This document shows positions 1 through 11,789 of a stretch of 64,000 nt of DNA, piece after piece; within the stretch, counting starts at the first letter, position 1; every line of letters begins with the position of its first letter. The stretch is from positions 1 through 64,000 of the forward strand of contig JAKCPI010004294.1 of NCBI GenBank assembly GCA_023213315.1. The letters are read 5' to 3'. The stretch comes from Euborellia annulipes (taxonomy: Eukaryota; Arthropoda; Insecta; Dermaptera; Anisolabididae). The notes beneath the pieces were generated by a model. It saw only the letters and a program-made list of their open reading frames with translations, ran no database searches and was not told the DNA's origin. The position numbers and the translations under genes were made by a program.

Positions 1-103
1 CCTTCACAGTTGGTGTTCATTAAATAAAAATACTTGATTTCGGGTAAACTCTTGTTTAAGGTAGACTATAAGATACAACCACGGATGACCAGGATCGTGA
101 TTA

Positions 104-288
104 TTTTTTATTTTTTTTTTTTTATTAAAAAAACATTCACACTTTTTTCTCATTCACACTCACACTCACACACACATTCACACAGTCTTTTCGGCAACTT
201 AGGCCATTTAAGACTTTAGACGATAACCGTTGTAATATAATATTATCTATTATGGGTTCAGGCATTTCTATTTAAGCCATCTGGTTAT
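104..288 (-). mobile_element. SINE-A copy, 5'-truncated
   Basis: Reverse-strand copy of the tRNA-derived SINE that recurs through the window. It shows the oligo-T (tail), the CACACTCACACTCACACAC tract, TTTTCGGCAACTTAGGCC and the GGCATTTCTATTTAAGCC remnant. The tRNA-like head is missing, so this copy ends inside the internal hairpin. Confidence 0.8.
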
Positions 289-800
289 TTTTTATTTAAT
301 TCCCTAAATTCGATTCGATCTAGAATTTTGAATTTGGATTGAAATTCAAATTCTCCTTAACTAAATTTTTTTCCAAAGAAATTTAGTTCCTGGATTTAAA
401 ATTAAAAATAAAAATTTTTTGATTCTACTATAATATGGCAACACAGCGGGGCAGACGAAAAAGAAGCTATCCTAAAAAAAAAAATTTAAATGAAAGGAAC
501 GGATCTAAAAATGGGATTTAAATTCGAAAATCTGATCTCGGATCTGGATCTAGATTCAATTTTTGGAAATCGGATTGAAGATCGTGATCGTGCCGGATTT
601 GTGGACCGAATTGCAATCACTTTTTAGCGGATTTTGCCCATCTCTGGATATAACGTTTCGACCACTCTTTGTATTAATTTCCTCAGGTATAAATTTAGAT
701 ACAATCACTCACAAAGAGTCTAATACCCACATAAAGAAGGCCACAGAATGAATGGCCGAAAAGTTGCCTAATGCCTAGGTTATATAAATAAACCATTTTT
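289..800. other. AT-rich DNA without recognisable feature
   Basis: I see only A/T-rich unique-looking sequence with short homopolymers. Short open frames here have no recognisable protein content. Confidence 0.6.
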
Positions 801-1010
801 TTTTTTTATTATTATTATTATTTTTATTTGTTTAAGGTCTTTTTCGGCATCTAACAGTTAAGGTCATTTAGAACCCATCCCTTAGAACCCATCCCTATTT
901 ATTTCAAATGATATGTAGCCAATTCAAATGAAATAAATTTTTCTCGATAGGGACGGGAAGCGAACCCGGGACCCGCACGAGAAGCTAATGTCTTGTCTCT
1001 GAGCCACGGC
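801..1010 (-). mobile_element. SINE-C (second tRNA-like SINE family) with 14 bp TSD
   Basis: Reverse-strand element bounded by the direct repeat AATAAACCATTTTT at 787-800 and 1011-1024. The oligo-T tail comes first, then CTTTTTCGGCATC and an ATTCAAATGAAATAAA segment. Last comes a tRNA-like head whose reverse complement carries a box-B-like GGTTCGC, read from GCGAACCCGGGACCCGC. The flanking duplication and tail orientation show retroposition. Related copies lie near 42.2-42.5 kb and 50.6 kb. Confidence 0.8.
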
Positions 1011-1059
1011 AATAAACCATTTTTATTTAATAACAACTCTGAAAGCTTTATCTCTCAAC

Positions 1060-1333
1060 CAAGGGCGGATCCAAAGGTGTTTTTTTTTTTTTTTGGGGGG
1101 GGGGGTAATCTGGTGTGATCGTCGCACAGCACACTATTTTTTTCTTAATTTCGGTAATTTAAAGGCGCATTCTGTACTTGTTTGCCAGAATATAAATACA
1201 AATCAAATTTTTTAGTATTAATTTTTAAAATTTTATATTAAAAAGAAAATTTAATTCCCAAAAAAAAATTTATTTTCTAAAATCTCGGTGGGGTTACCCC
1301 CCCCTTTACCCCCTCTCCTTGTATCCGCCCTTG
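1060..1333. mobile_element. hAT-type MITE (CAAGGGCGGAT ends)
   Basis: It starts CAAGGGCGGATCCAAAGG and ends CCTTGTATCCGCCCTTG, giving terminal inverted repeats of about 17 bp with mismatches. The 8 bp target duplication CTCTCAAC lies at 1052-1059 and 1334-1341. The 8 bp TSD and CA...TG ends are typical of hAT. It has no coding capacity and contains G-rich and C-rich runs. A second copy is at 20158-20430 and a fragment at 35938-36044. Confidence 0.9.
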
Positions 1334-1508
1334 CTCTCAACAACTTATGTTATTATTTTTTATAATATTTCATAATTAGAGTAGCCATTAGGGAATCAAG
1401 ACAAGGCAGCTAAATATTATTCTTGAATAATCTATATATATAATTCACTAAAATTAATTAATTTAAATAATTGATAATTATGTAATTTAAAATTAATTTA
1501 ATAATATA

Positions 1509-1786
1509 GCCCCGGGTCTGGCGTAGTAGTTAGCGTGCCTACCTCCTATACCAAACGTCGCGGGTTCGGACCCAGGCAGTCCGATGATTTTATTTAAGCC
1601 ATTTGGATACCAGATGGCTTAAATAGAAATGCCTGAACACCAAATTGATATATTACTTACAACGGTTATCGTCAAAGTCTTAAATGGCCTAAGTTGCCGA
1701 AAAGACTGTGTGAATGTGTGTGTGAGTGTGAGTGCGAATGAGAAAAAAGTGTGAATGTTTTTAATATAAAAAAAAAAAAAAAAAAA
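1509..1786 (+). mobile_element. SINE-A, full-length, 14 bp TSD
   Basis: A complete copy. The tRNA-like head has box-A-like TGGCGTAGTAGTTAGCGTG and box-B-like GGTTCGGACCC. It is followed by the internal hairpin (ATTTAAGCC...GGCTTAAAT), GTTGCCGAAAAGACTGTG, the TGTGAGTGTGAG tract and oligo-A. The duplication AATTTAATAATATA is at 1495-1508 and 1787-1800. Internal polymerase III promoter boxes are inferred from the tRNA-like head. Confidence 0.92.
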
Positions 1787-1800
1787 AATTTAATAATATA

Positions 1801-2434
1801 ATTCACCTTTTTTTAAAAATTAATATATTTAGTAACAATGTAGATCATTTGTCTCTTTATAATCGGCCATAAAATTTATTACACAATAGCCTATAAACAA
1901 ATAAAAATACCTAAAGGATTGAATGAAATTAAATTTTTTTTTATATATAAAAAAAAAAAAAAATATTTTAGCTTGTCGGTGAATTATTTTAATAGAAAAG
2001 TATGTGAACAAACAAGGCATATTTGTCATCAAAAATATTTTATCATGAAAAATGATAATGACCTTGTTCGTTTTAATAGTATTTAATGCCTTAAACTTTT
2101 AGTTTGAAAAGTTCTTGACCCCTATGAGGGTTGAACAGCGACAAGTCTAACCGCATTCGTAATGCAGCTTAACTTTTTAATCAAATTGTTAGATCAAGTT
2201 GGTTGCAAAGTAAAATAGGTGGAAAATAAATTCAATTTACATTCATTTACTATAAATTTTATCCACTATATATATTCATTCAGTATAAAAATATATAATT
2301 ATTTGTTGGTAATGGAAGAAATAAAAAATTGTTGAATTGGAAACTGTAGTATTTGAGCTCTCTATTAGGTTTTCGATCTTAATTCCAAAGGATTTCTTAG
2401 AAACAGTGGTCCAAGGATTCAAATTGAATTTTTG
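1801..2434. other. AT-rich DNA without recognisable feature
   Basis: No protein-like frame or repeat shared with the rest of the window was seen. Confidence 0.55.
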
Positions 2435-3107
2435 CTTTCTCTTACCTATGTATATATGTAATATATATATAGAGAGAAAGTATTGGATTCATGTCAAAAA
2501 TTCGATGTCGAGATTTTGATGGATCTTCACGTTTTGAGGTCCGCTGAATCCAAAAAAGTGGTTTTCGCGACATGGTCTGTCTGTGGGTGGGTGGGTGGGT
2601 GGGTGGGTGGGTGTGTGTTCAATTTTAAGCATGAAGGAATTGAGCTACGAGGTTGAAATTTTATATTTAAGTTAAACACCCCCGGGACCGGAAAAATAAG
2701 CTTTTAATCAAAATCGGCCAAAGTGTACTAGTACTTTACTGATGTACTTTTTCAGTTTTTTTCGATTTTCTCAAAATTTGCTCCAACGATTTTTTTTTTT
2801 AATTCAAAAATCAATTATTTTTTCGATTCTCTTTAAAATGTATATTCTCATTTTGTGATTGAAATCTTCTGAAGACCACTTTACTCTTGTATTTCATAGG
2901 GAAGATATGAGAAATGGTTGCCATGGTAACAAAATATAAATATTTTCCCATACTTATAAATTTTACATCTGAATTCAAATGTTCCGTACTGTCGGGAACT
3001 AAATATATGTCGACACAAAAAATCTGGTGTGACAAGCACAGAACACAACTTTCGATTACCGAAGGTAAGAGAAAGTTGTGTGCTGTGCGCCAGCCACACC
3101 AGATTTT
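2435..3107 (+). mobile_element. R-family repeat, copy 1, with terminal hairpin
   Basis: Starts CTTTCTCTTACCTATGTATA and runs through AGAGAGAAAGTATTGGATTC, a (GGTG)n microsatellite at about 2583-2612, GGGACCGGAAAAATAAGC and GTACTAGTACTTTACTGATG. It ends in TGTCGACACAAAAAATCTGG and a hairpin of about 90 bp. No ORF is conserved. The family has at least seven copies here (also 3805-4821, 4920-5090, 11091-11789, 13057-15973, 21467-22015, 55255-55560). Its transposon class is unknown to me. Confidence 0.75.
3017..3107. repeat. terminal hairpin of R family (copy 1)
   Basis: Arms AAAATCTGGTGTGAC and its complement CACACCAGATTTTT enclose further pairing of GCACAGAACACAACTTTC with GAAAGTTGTGTGCTGTGC. 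The result is one hairpin of about 90 nt with a short loop around ACCGAAGGT. Similar hairpins lie at 3805-3896 and 11091-11181. Confidence 0.85.
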
Positions 3108-3804
3108 TGGACACTAATTTGCTCTATTTCTCACTCATATAAACAGACACAGGAAAAAAAAAACAAAACACAAATTTTGAAATTAAATTAATAGATGTTA
3201 ATTTAATTTTATACAAAAAATAATAATTTTAATTTATAAACTTTTTATTTTTGGCGTTAAATCAAATTTTTTTTTTTTTTTTTTATTATAAACCTCTGAG
3301 GATTATTTTGAAATTTATATTCCCTAACCGACTCTATATATAAATAAATGAATATTAAATAAAATGTTTGGACAAACAGGCAGATAAAATATAACTTTTT
3401 AATTTATAATATATGACTCCCTAACGAATAGATGATACAAATGATTATTAATCGTTTATGAGTGTTGAGTTGGTGGGGGAAATCAGGAGAGCAAAGTTTA
3501 TCAAAATCTGCCAAAAGATTTGCATAAATCTTCTTCAGATGTTGTTAGATTCTTTCTTTAAAAAAAAAAAAGTGTTAAAAACAAGTGTTATATTGGGAAA
3601 ATTGAACAATTCGTCATGTAGCTTGAGGAAATAAAAAAAAGCGATAGTCATTCGATGTCAAAAGGTTTCCTTTCACTCTCTTCTGGGTATTCTCTTCTTG
3701 TCAATTTTCAATTTGATAAATGATTCGAAAAGATATATTAGTTTTTGTTTAAAATATTTTTCCCTATTAGTGCCATTATCAGTATCGCCACCTTGTGTTA
3801 TGAA
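3108..3804. other. AT-rich DNA without recognisable feature
   Basis: Contains homopolymer runs only; no gene or shared repeat recognised. Confidence 0.55.
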
Positions 3805-3896
3805 AAAAATCTGGTGTGACTGGCGCACAGCACACAACTTTCTCTTACCCTTCGGTAAGAGAAAGTTGTGCACTGTGCTGGTCACACCAGATTTTT
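3805..3896. repeat. terminal hairpin of R family (copy 2)
   Basis: Near-perfect palindrome: AAAATCTGGTGTGACTGGCG pairs with the far arm ending CACACCAGATTTTT. The inner AACTTTCTCTTACC and GGTAAGAGAAAGTT flank a TTC loop. This is the most regular of the three hairpins. Confidence 0.88.
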
Positions 3897-4644
3897 GTGT
3901 CGAGATATATTTAGTTTCCCATAGCACCTTAGTTTCAAACTTGCATTGTAAATGTTGATTGCTTGAAATAAACTATGGTTATTTTTCAAAATTTTAATCT
4001 CATATTTGGACATTTTATACACAATATAGATTCGTAAATAAATACAAAATTTCATAAGAATTGGAAAAAAAAATTTTAAATGCGTAAAAAGTTCCAAAGG
4101 GGACCGGACCCCCTTTTGAATCGAAATTAACATACAAATCCCTATAGGAAATTAACATTGGCCAAATGCGAAGATAAGGTAGAAAAATTTAAAACGCGTA
4201 GAAAGAGAGAAGATAGTTTTGTGAGAGAGAGAGATATGTTTTCTCTGAAAAAAAAAATAGGCGTTTAAATAATAATTGATTTTTAATCTAATAAAAGAAA
4301 AAGATTTAAATTCGGTTACCATGGCAACCATTTATTTCTTCTATCTTTCCTATGAAGCACAAGAGTAAAGTGTGCTTCAAACAATTTTGAGGGCAAAACG
4401 AGAATATACATTTGAAAGAGCATCTAAAAAATAATTGATTTTTGAATTTTAATCAAAATCGTTAGAGCGAATTTTGAGAAAATCGAAAAAAACTGAAAAA
4501 GTACATCAGTAAAGTACTAGTACTTTTTGGCCGATTTTGATTAAAAGCTTATTTTGTCGGTCCCGGGGGGTGTTTAACTTAAATATAAAATTTCAGCCTC
4601 ATAGCTCAATTCCTTCATGCTTAAAATTGAACACACACAGACAC

Positions 4645-4678
<34 letters not shown>

Positions 4679-4821
4679 CATGTCGCAAAAACCACTTTTT
4701 TGGATTCAGGGGACCTCAAAACGTGAAGATCCATCAAAATCTCGACATCGAATTTTTGACATGAAACCAATACTTTCTCTCTATATATATATATTACATA
4801 TATACATAGGTAAGAGAAAGT
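3805..4821 (-). mobile_element. R-family repeat, copy 2, interrupted
   Basis: Reverse-strand copy. The terminal hairpin is at 3805-3896, followed by TTTTGTGTCGAGATATATTT up to about 3930. Roughly 390 bp of unrelated AT-rich DNA follow. The family resumes at about 4314 (GGTTACCATGGCAACC) and ends with GGTAAGAGAAAGT at 4809-4821. The family's microsatellite position is occupied here by (AGAC)n at about 4637-4678, whereas copies 1 and 5 have (GGTG)n. Confidence 0.75.
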
Positions 4822-4919
4822 AAAAAAGAATGAAATCCTTAACATAATATAGGCTTTTGTACACATACACACGCTGTTGGTGTTTATTTATGCAGGCGGG
4901 CCTTACCGCTTGCCAGGGG

Positions 4920-5090
4920 GCTACGCAAAAACTGAAAAAGTACATCAGTAAAGTACTAGTACTTTTTGGCCGATTTTGTTCAAAAGCTTCGTGTTACGTT
5001 GTTTTCAGGAGAGTTCCTAACTTAAATATAAATTTTTAATCTCTCAGAGCTCTTTTCGTTGTGAGATATTTTGTTCACAGACAGATTTAT
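4920..5090 (-). mobile_element. R-family fragment
   Basis: Shares GAAAAAGTACATCAGTAAAG, the TACTAGTACTTTTTGGCCG block and the CAAAAGCTT context with the family, then diverges. Internal fragment without ends. Confidence 0.65.
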
Positions 5091-5482
5091 ATTTTAAGAT
5101 GTCTCCATAATAGTCACACAAATTTTATTAAAAATTAGTATTTACGATTTAATTATACTATCTTCTGTCATCACATCTCCATTAGATAGATGCATTTAAC
5201 AAGATTGATAATTAAAAATAAAACAGAAAAGTACGTAATAATGAATCAGAGACGAAATGTAACGGCCAATTAGACGTAATAGCGTAATAAAAGGCAAAGA
5301 AAACGTAATAGGGGGAAATAAATTCTGATCCAAAGGTGTGTAATATGTGGTCATTGAGCATGAAATGGCTCTTTTGGCGTCAAGTAATCAAACTAACCAG
5401 ATGTTATTATTACGGTCATCTCACCTCATTTCACATACACCTAAAATCAGAGACAGAATAGGTGATTTACTTATTAATTTAA

Positions 5483-5516
<34 letters not shown>

Positions 5517-5660
5517 GAACAAAAAATTTAAATAACATAGCTATTGAAATCATTTTTGGAAATACATTCTCAAATAGAAAATGAATTTATCCATTTTCTT
5601 TGGGCATATTTCCAACGATCCTCTTGGCATATCTAAAGTAGTGGCTGTGATGGATATATA
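5091..5660. other. AT-rich DNA with (ATT)n microsatellite
   Basis: The microsatellite (ATT)n is at about 5487-5516. Nothing else recognised. Confidence 0.6.
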
Positions 5661-5663
5661 AAG

Positions 5664-5773
5664 TATATAATTGTGAGCAGGAGCAGCCAATAAATAGACT
5701 TTGAATACTGGTTCTATTCACCCAACCTGTATTGTGAGTCTATTTATTGACTGCTCCTGTCCACAATTATACA
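5664..5773. repeat. short fold-back repeat
   Basis: TATAATTGTGAGCAGGAGCA near 5664 is answered by TGCTCCTGTCCACAATTATA near 5752. The arms extend through AATAAATAGACT / AGTCTATTTATT around a loop of about 35 bp. MITE-like, with no target duplication identified. Confidence 0.75.
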
Positions 5774-5944
5774 CTCTATAGATCTTGCTGGCTCTTTTAT
5801 TTTATTTATTTATTTACTTGTCATAAGGCTAAAATTGGTTACAAGAGTATTTAATATCTTTGAAACAAAATCTAGAGCTGGTTGGCTGTAGATGTTAGAA
5901 ACTAAAAGCCAATCCGGAAAATGAGCAGCCAGGGGAAAAATAAA

Positions 5945-6066
5945 AAACTTTTATATTTTGTAGCCGACATTTCGACTCACTCATTTCGAGGTCAAAATTC
6001 TGTTTACCCTGAAGATGAGTGCTACTAGCGCTCGAAACGTCGGCTACAAAATATTAAAGTTTTTTT
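5945..6066. mobile_element. fold-back element with CTGANGA...GAAAC motif
   Basis: AACTTTTATATTTTGTAGCC on the left is the inverted partner of GGCTACAAAATATTAAAGTT on the right. Inside, CTGAAGA-T-GAGTGC-loop-GCGCTC-GAAACGTC (about 6009-6042) has the layout of a hammerhead core. Known Penelope-like and retrozyme elements carry such motifs. Assignment to them is inference. Confidence 0.6.
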
Positions 6067-6561
6067 TATTTTTCATCTGACTTCTCTTTTTCGGTTCATT
6101 TTCTAATATATAGATTTTTTGATTGTACATTTAGAATTGAGTTTAACTTAAGAGAAGTCAGTCAATAAAATTTATTTTGCTGTCAACGTTACAAAAGCAG
6201 ATAACGTTCTTTTTTTATGACCGTGAATTATCAAATTGAATTTAGAGATTTTGTTTTTTGTGAGGTGTAATTTTTACTAACAATCTTGCAAACATGTCAC
6301 TTAACAATCAAAAATTGGCTAACATAAACGATTTTATCTTATACAATATCAGTAATTTCTGTTTGACATTCTATTCTCCTGAAGAAGAATGCCGCCAGCT
6401 TTCAAAACATTTATAGTAAAACAAAGTTTATTTATTTCTCCTATATAGTTTTCTAACAATAAATAAACTCAAGCAAGCAAGACTGGGCATTTCACACACA
6501 GTCTGACTGGAGTTTACATTTTCTTTAACCCATCCTGATTTAACGGCTCTAAGGCTCCAAG

Positions 6562-7026
6562 CATAGGCACCGGAACTGGGGGGGGGGGGCAAGGGTAACA
6601 TTGCCCCCCCCCCTGGCATCCTATAGGAGGGGCAGAGGGGGGGCAATATTTCTTCTTTTATATCATTTATTTTTAAAAATGATACATTTTTTTTTGAAAA
6701 ATAAAATTTTTTAAATTAAATCATTTTTTCTATTGTATTTATAATTCCTAAAAACATTTTATATTAAATTAAAAGAAGAAAATTAAAAATATTTATTTCT
6801 TTCAAATAGTATAAATATAGCCTAAAAAAACTTTTGATAAAATCACTAGCAAATTTTTTAAAATTTTAATTTTATTAAAATTGTGATTTTATTTAAAATT
6901 TTTAAAACTTTATAGTAGATTTGTTTTTGTTTTATACTATTTTAACATATTAAATTATTTTAATTTTCTAAAATAAATTTTTTTTGCCCCCCCCCCCCCT
7001 GATTCAAATCCTTTCCGGCGCTCCTG
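6562..7026. mobile_element. hAT-type MITE (CATAGGCRCCGG ends)
   Basis: Begins CATAGGCACCGGAACTGGGG and ends CCGGCGCTCCTG. The 8 bp duplication GCTCCAAG is at 6554-6561 and 7027-7034. It contains G and C runs and an AT-rich core and has no coding capacity. A second copy starts at 63746 and runs off the window. Confidence 0.85.
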
Positions 7027-7034
7027 GCTCCAAG

Positions 7035-8975
7035 GCCTTAAAAAATGATTTTTTGGATATTATTGTAAAATATCATTTATTATAAAAATTTCAATCAAGA
7101 TATAACAAAAAAATATCAATCTGACGTTTTTTTTTTTTTTTTTTTTATTAATCATAATCGTGACAATCATTTCTCTTATTGAGAAATTTACAAACAAAAA
7201 TAGGCCTACACGAGTTTTTTATGATGTTTTTTAACAGTTGAGATTTTTAGGATGGATGAGATGAACGATGGGTGAATGGAGGGCTGAAGTGGAAGATGAA
7301 TTAATGAAAAACATCCATATCCATTCGAAGTTACTCTTCCGTATTACAAGTCAATTGCTTTGCTGACTAGGCTGAAATTCATTTGGTTTATCCAAATACA
7401 TATAAATGGCTATACTTTTTAAATATAAATATTATTATGAAAAACTTTTATGCTATACATCATTTCTTTTAATTTAAAGAAAAAAAAAATGTTTAAACGT
7501 CCTTCGGGTGATTTTTTTTTCATTCTGACATAATAAAGTGAATTATTTGTTTTTCCGATGCCATACTAGCACAAAATTTTTATTTATTTTCTTTATTTAA
7601 TGACGTTCTTTCAGGGCTTATTTAAAATCAAGAAACGAAAACTATTCTTGAGAATCAAATATTTGAACGCTCTTTTGTTAGAAAAGAGAACATTTTTTAA
7701 ATTAAGTCATCATTCATATTTATTATTTAATCATTTTGGTTGGCTAATGTATAGAATGTATGTCTAGAATTGGTTAATAAACTTTATACAAAAGTAAAAA
7801 TTTAATTATTTATCAAGCCAGAAAGCGACTGCATGGATTCAATAAAACAAATCGGGACTAGTAATGATGGACTTAACAGAATGCAAAATAATAAAAGAAA
7901 AAATGAGGTAAAAGTAGAAGTACTATATTGATCCATCTTTAAAATGAGTGATTCCGAAGCTCTTCGAAAAGATTTCTTAATAATATCGTCTCGTCACCAT
8001 CGAGGGCAGACTGATCAACCGTTATAATTTTAAAGCTATGGTTATTTAATTATATCTGGAAAATAAATTACGTAAAGCGAAAAAAAGGAGTCCTTATTTC
8101 TTATTAATATCGTCCTCATAATTAAAGATAAATAAGATTCGAGGTTGTCTGTCTGTGATTATCTAAATATATAAATTTGATTTCAATTTTATTCCAATTA
8201 GAATCTAGAATTTAATTCGAATGGTAATAAAATAAATAGATGCAATAATCAAAATAGTTTAATAAACTTTTGATTTTATCTTTTAATCCATTCAGACTAG
8301 ATAAAGACGAATATCATTATTTCACATAAAAAATAAATAATCTATATTTTTATTAGTATTAAGAAAAATAAAGACCACCCTTTTTAAATTGATCCAATTT
8401 TTTTGATCTTATAATTTATTGACATATTAACGGAGATAGTATTAATCTTTATGAGTCCTTACTTCTACTGTACAAGTACTACACCAGTATATCCAAATTG
8501 TTGGAAATTGGCAGAAATAGAATACAATTTTTTTTTTGTTTGTTTTTTTGGTTTCCAAATAAAAATCTATCACTTAGAAGCTCCTTTCTTATAAATACTT
8601 GAATGGCGACTAGAAGAGCTAAAGCTGTCATTTCTTCCTACTCTTTATGCCAGTCCTCTACCTCTCTTTCATGTGTCATGTTATCTTATCATATTATAAT
8701 TAAAAGCACCATCCGCAAAGGTGGAAGAATCAAACCTACATGAGGGAATACTTTAATCCTTCGGGCTACGAGAAGAAGAGATCATTTATTTTAATGTAAA
8801 AAATTCATTGCAAATAAAAAACATTAAAAATGATCTACAACCCACAAGGAAAAATGATAGGTTTGTTTGTAGAAATTGAATCTAATTTCATCTATTCAAC
8901 ATTAATTGAGCTTCATAGGGAAATAATGATTAGAATGAATATATAATATTACGAGTTTAATGATAAAAATAAATC

Positions 8976-9011
<36 letters not shown>

Positions 9012-10565
9012 AGGGATGAAAAATAAAAATAATGGAAATGAGCATACACATTTGTTAATGATATGAACGATTACAATGTTTATTCAAAAGTCTTTTATTT
9101 TACAAAATTTAAAAATTTGGCAATAAAAATACTTCAAAAAGTATTTTTTAATGCATTATTAAAATAAATTAATTCTTTTCACTGTAGACTAATAAAGTTC
9201 AGATCTTCAGAAATTTAATTAGATACTAAAAAATCAATTACATAAGTGTGCATTTTTTTAAAGGATTTCTTAAAAACTTTTAAATAAAAGGATCTCTAAA
9301 TAAAGTTTGATGTGGCTAATTCATTTTCGTTAGCTGCTCTATAAGACTTGTGATGATTTTTGTAGTGAAATAAATAATTTTCATCCCACTCCATTACCAG
9401 ATGTTACCATTAATATTTAATATTTCATATATTTTTACCGCCTAAATTTATATCTTCGATTTCAAGGTCAGAATATTTTAATACTGTGTTAATTCGTTCA
9501 TGTTTGGTTGCTGGCAGTTGGGTAACAATTCATTATAACTTTATTTAACTAATTGCTCCAAAACCTCTTAGGTGGACTCAACAAATGCGCATCCGTGGAG
9601 AGGTACTGTGCAATAAATCAAATAATCAAAAGCCATTAAGGTTGCCTCCTTTAACAAACACGAAGGCACCCATAATGCAAAAAATAGTCTTATTTCGTTT
9701 TACTCACTTAAGCTAGTGATTTTTCAATTTCCTTTGGGAAGGGCTGGAGGAAGGCGTCTGTCATGGAAAGTTCAAACATGAGGGTACGATGAGAAAATGG
9801 AATATTAGACTTAAAACAAATTCAGGGGAACTGAAAAAAAAACAAAGGGAATGGACTCTATTTGATCAATTTGAAAGAAAATATTTGTTGCTAATAAGTG
9901 TCATATTAAAATTAAGATGATGCGGACACATATCATCAAGCGATAGATTTGATAATACAATATAATGGGATATGTTTTTTTTTTTTAATATAAAAGTTCC
10001 TCAGGCAATCACTGCTCTTTGAATTTAAATTGAAGATTTTTTGAATAAGAAATCCCATCTGATTTCTTTCTAAGTAGATCTTAAGTAGGATATAACAATA
10101 TAATTATCATTCAAATGTAAAAGATTTAGCGTAATACATGCTACAACAATATCATTTTATATTTTTTATCCTAACAAATATGAACAAATTTTCTTATATA
10201 AAAAAAAAACCTAGCTTTTGGTTTGTTCACCGTTTTTATTTAAGAGAAGATAGATAGATGAATAGTAAACCCCAAATGTTTGGGTAGAGATAGGGACGCC
10301 CAATATGGGGGATGTGGGGTGCTTGGGAAAGTCAATTTTCTATATTTTTCATACTACCCCCCCGCCCACTAATTATTAAAACAAGGCATCACTGGCAGAT
10401 TGCTTTGTTAAAATATTTTTTCGTAATTGAACCAAAGGACAAAATTAATTAGATAATTGTTTTTCAACTTATAAAATATTTTGAAAAGCAGTTTTAGTTA
10501 TTTACTAATATGCGTGAAATTCGGATCTTTGAATAAGACAATTTCTAGTTGAGTATAATGTAAAG
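7035..10565. other. 3.5 kb AT-rich region without recognisable feature
   Basis: No recognisable coding sequence or repeat family. It holds an A-run at about 8978-9009 and other homopolymers. If regulatory DNA is present I cannot see it. Confidence 0.5.
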
Positions 10566-10566
10566 C

Positions 10567-10880
10567 AAGGTTTCCCAATCTTTTTATACCCTAGAGCGCA
10601 GTTTAAAATATCGGTAGAGCGGCGGGCACCTGCTATTTTTCAAGGATATTTATAAAACATATACATACGATATCGCAAACATACCAACGAATATAATAAA
10701 CCTATGTACAGTATGTATGTATGTAGGTACTCAAACAATATTTTAAATTTCTAACAAATTTATAAAAATAATTCATATTTTTAATTAATGTTTGTGAAAA
10801 AAATTCTGTCGCGGACGCATACAAATCGGCCACGGCGCCCGCGGGCATGGGGTTGGGGACCTCTGACCTCTGACCTCTGA
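10567..10880. mobile_element. degenerate hAT-like remnant
   Basis: CAAGGTTTCCCAATCTTTTT on the left and GGGGTTGGGGACCTCTG on the right are imperfect inverted ends of the common hAT type (CAGNGGTTCCCAACC). A three-fold CCTCTGAC repeat adjoins the right end. No convincing target duplication was found. Confidence 0.45.
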
Positions 10881-10918
10881 CCAAGATTAACGAAGAAAAT
10901 CAGTTGAAAAATGGTCTT

Positions 10919-11043
10919 GACTTAAATAGAAATGCCTGGACCCCCAATAAATATATTTAAACATACGAGTATCGTCTTAAATGGCCTAAGTTGCCGAAAA
11001 GACTGTGTGAATGAGAAAAAAGTGTGAATGTTAAAAAAAAAAA
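10919..11043 (+). mobile_element. SINE-A copy, 5'-truncated
   Basis: Starts inside the internal hairpin (ACTTAAATAGAAATGCCTGG), continues with GGCCTAAGTTGCCGAAAAGA and GAATGAGAAAAAAGTGTGAA, and ends in oligo-A. The TGTGAG tract is shortened. Confidence 0.8.
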
Positions 11044-11090
11044 ATCGTCTATGTGACAATATTTATTTTAGCGCTAATGTCTGCAAAGTC

Positions 11091-11181
11091 AAAAATCTGG
11101 TGTGACTGTCGCACAGCACACAACTTTCTCTTACCTTCGGTAATCGAAAGTTGTGTACTGTGCTTGTCACACCAGATTTTT
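11091..11181. repeat. terminal hairpin of R family (copy 4)
   Basis: AAAAATCTGGTGTGAC pairs with GTCACACCAGATTTTT. The inner GCACAGCACACAACTTTC pairs with GAAAGTTGTGTACTGTGC with few mismatches. Confidence 0.87.
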
Positions 11182-11789
11182 TGTGTCGACATGTATTTAG
11201 TTCCCGGCAGTAGGGAATATTTGAATTCAGATGTAAAATTTATAAGTATGGGAAAATATTTATATTTTGTTACCATGGCAACCATTTCTCCTATCTTTTC
11301 TATGGAGTGCAAGAGTAAAGTGGTCTTCAAACAATTTTGAGGGCAAAACGAGAATATACATTTGAAAGAGCATCTAAAAAATAATTGATTTTTGAATTTT
11401 AATCAAAATCGTTAGAGCGAATTTTGAGAAAATCGAAAAAAACTGAAAAAGTACATCAGTAAAGTACTAGTACTCTTTGGCCGATTTTGATTAAAAGCTT
11501 ATTTTTCCGGTCCCGGGGGGTGTTTAACTTATATATAAAATTTCAGCCTCATAGCTCAATTCCTTCATGCTTAAAAGTGAACACAGACACACACACACAC
11601 CCACCCACCCACCCACCCACCCACCCACACACCCACCCACAGACAGACCATGTCGCGAAAACCACTTTCTTGGATTCAGGGGACCTCAAAACGTGAAGAT
11701 CCATCAAAATCTCGACATCGAATTTTTGACATGAAACCAATACTTTCTCTCTATATATATATTACATATATACATAGGTAAGAGAAAGT
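11091..11789 (-). mobile_element. R-family repeat, copy 4, apparently complete
   Basis: Runs from the hairpin (11091-11181) through TTTTGTGTCGACATGTATTT, the (CCCA)n microsatellite at about 11600-11640 and ATGGTCTGTC (reverse strand), to the end GGTAAGAGAAAGT at 11777-11789. This is the uninterrupted reference copy. No protein-coding frame is maintained. Confidence 0.8.
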
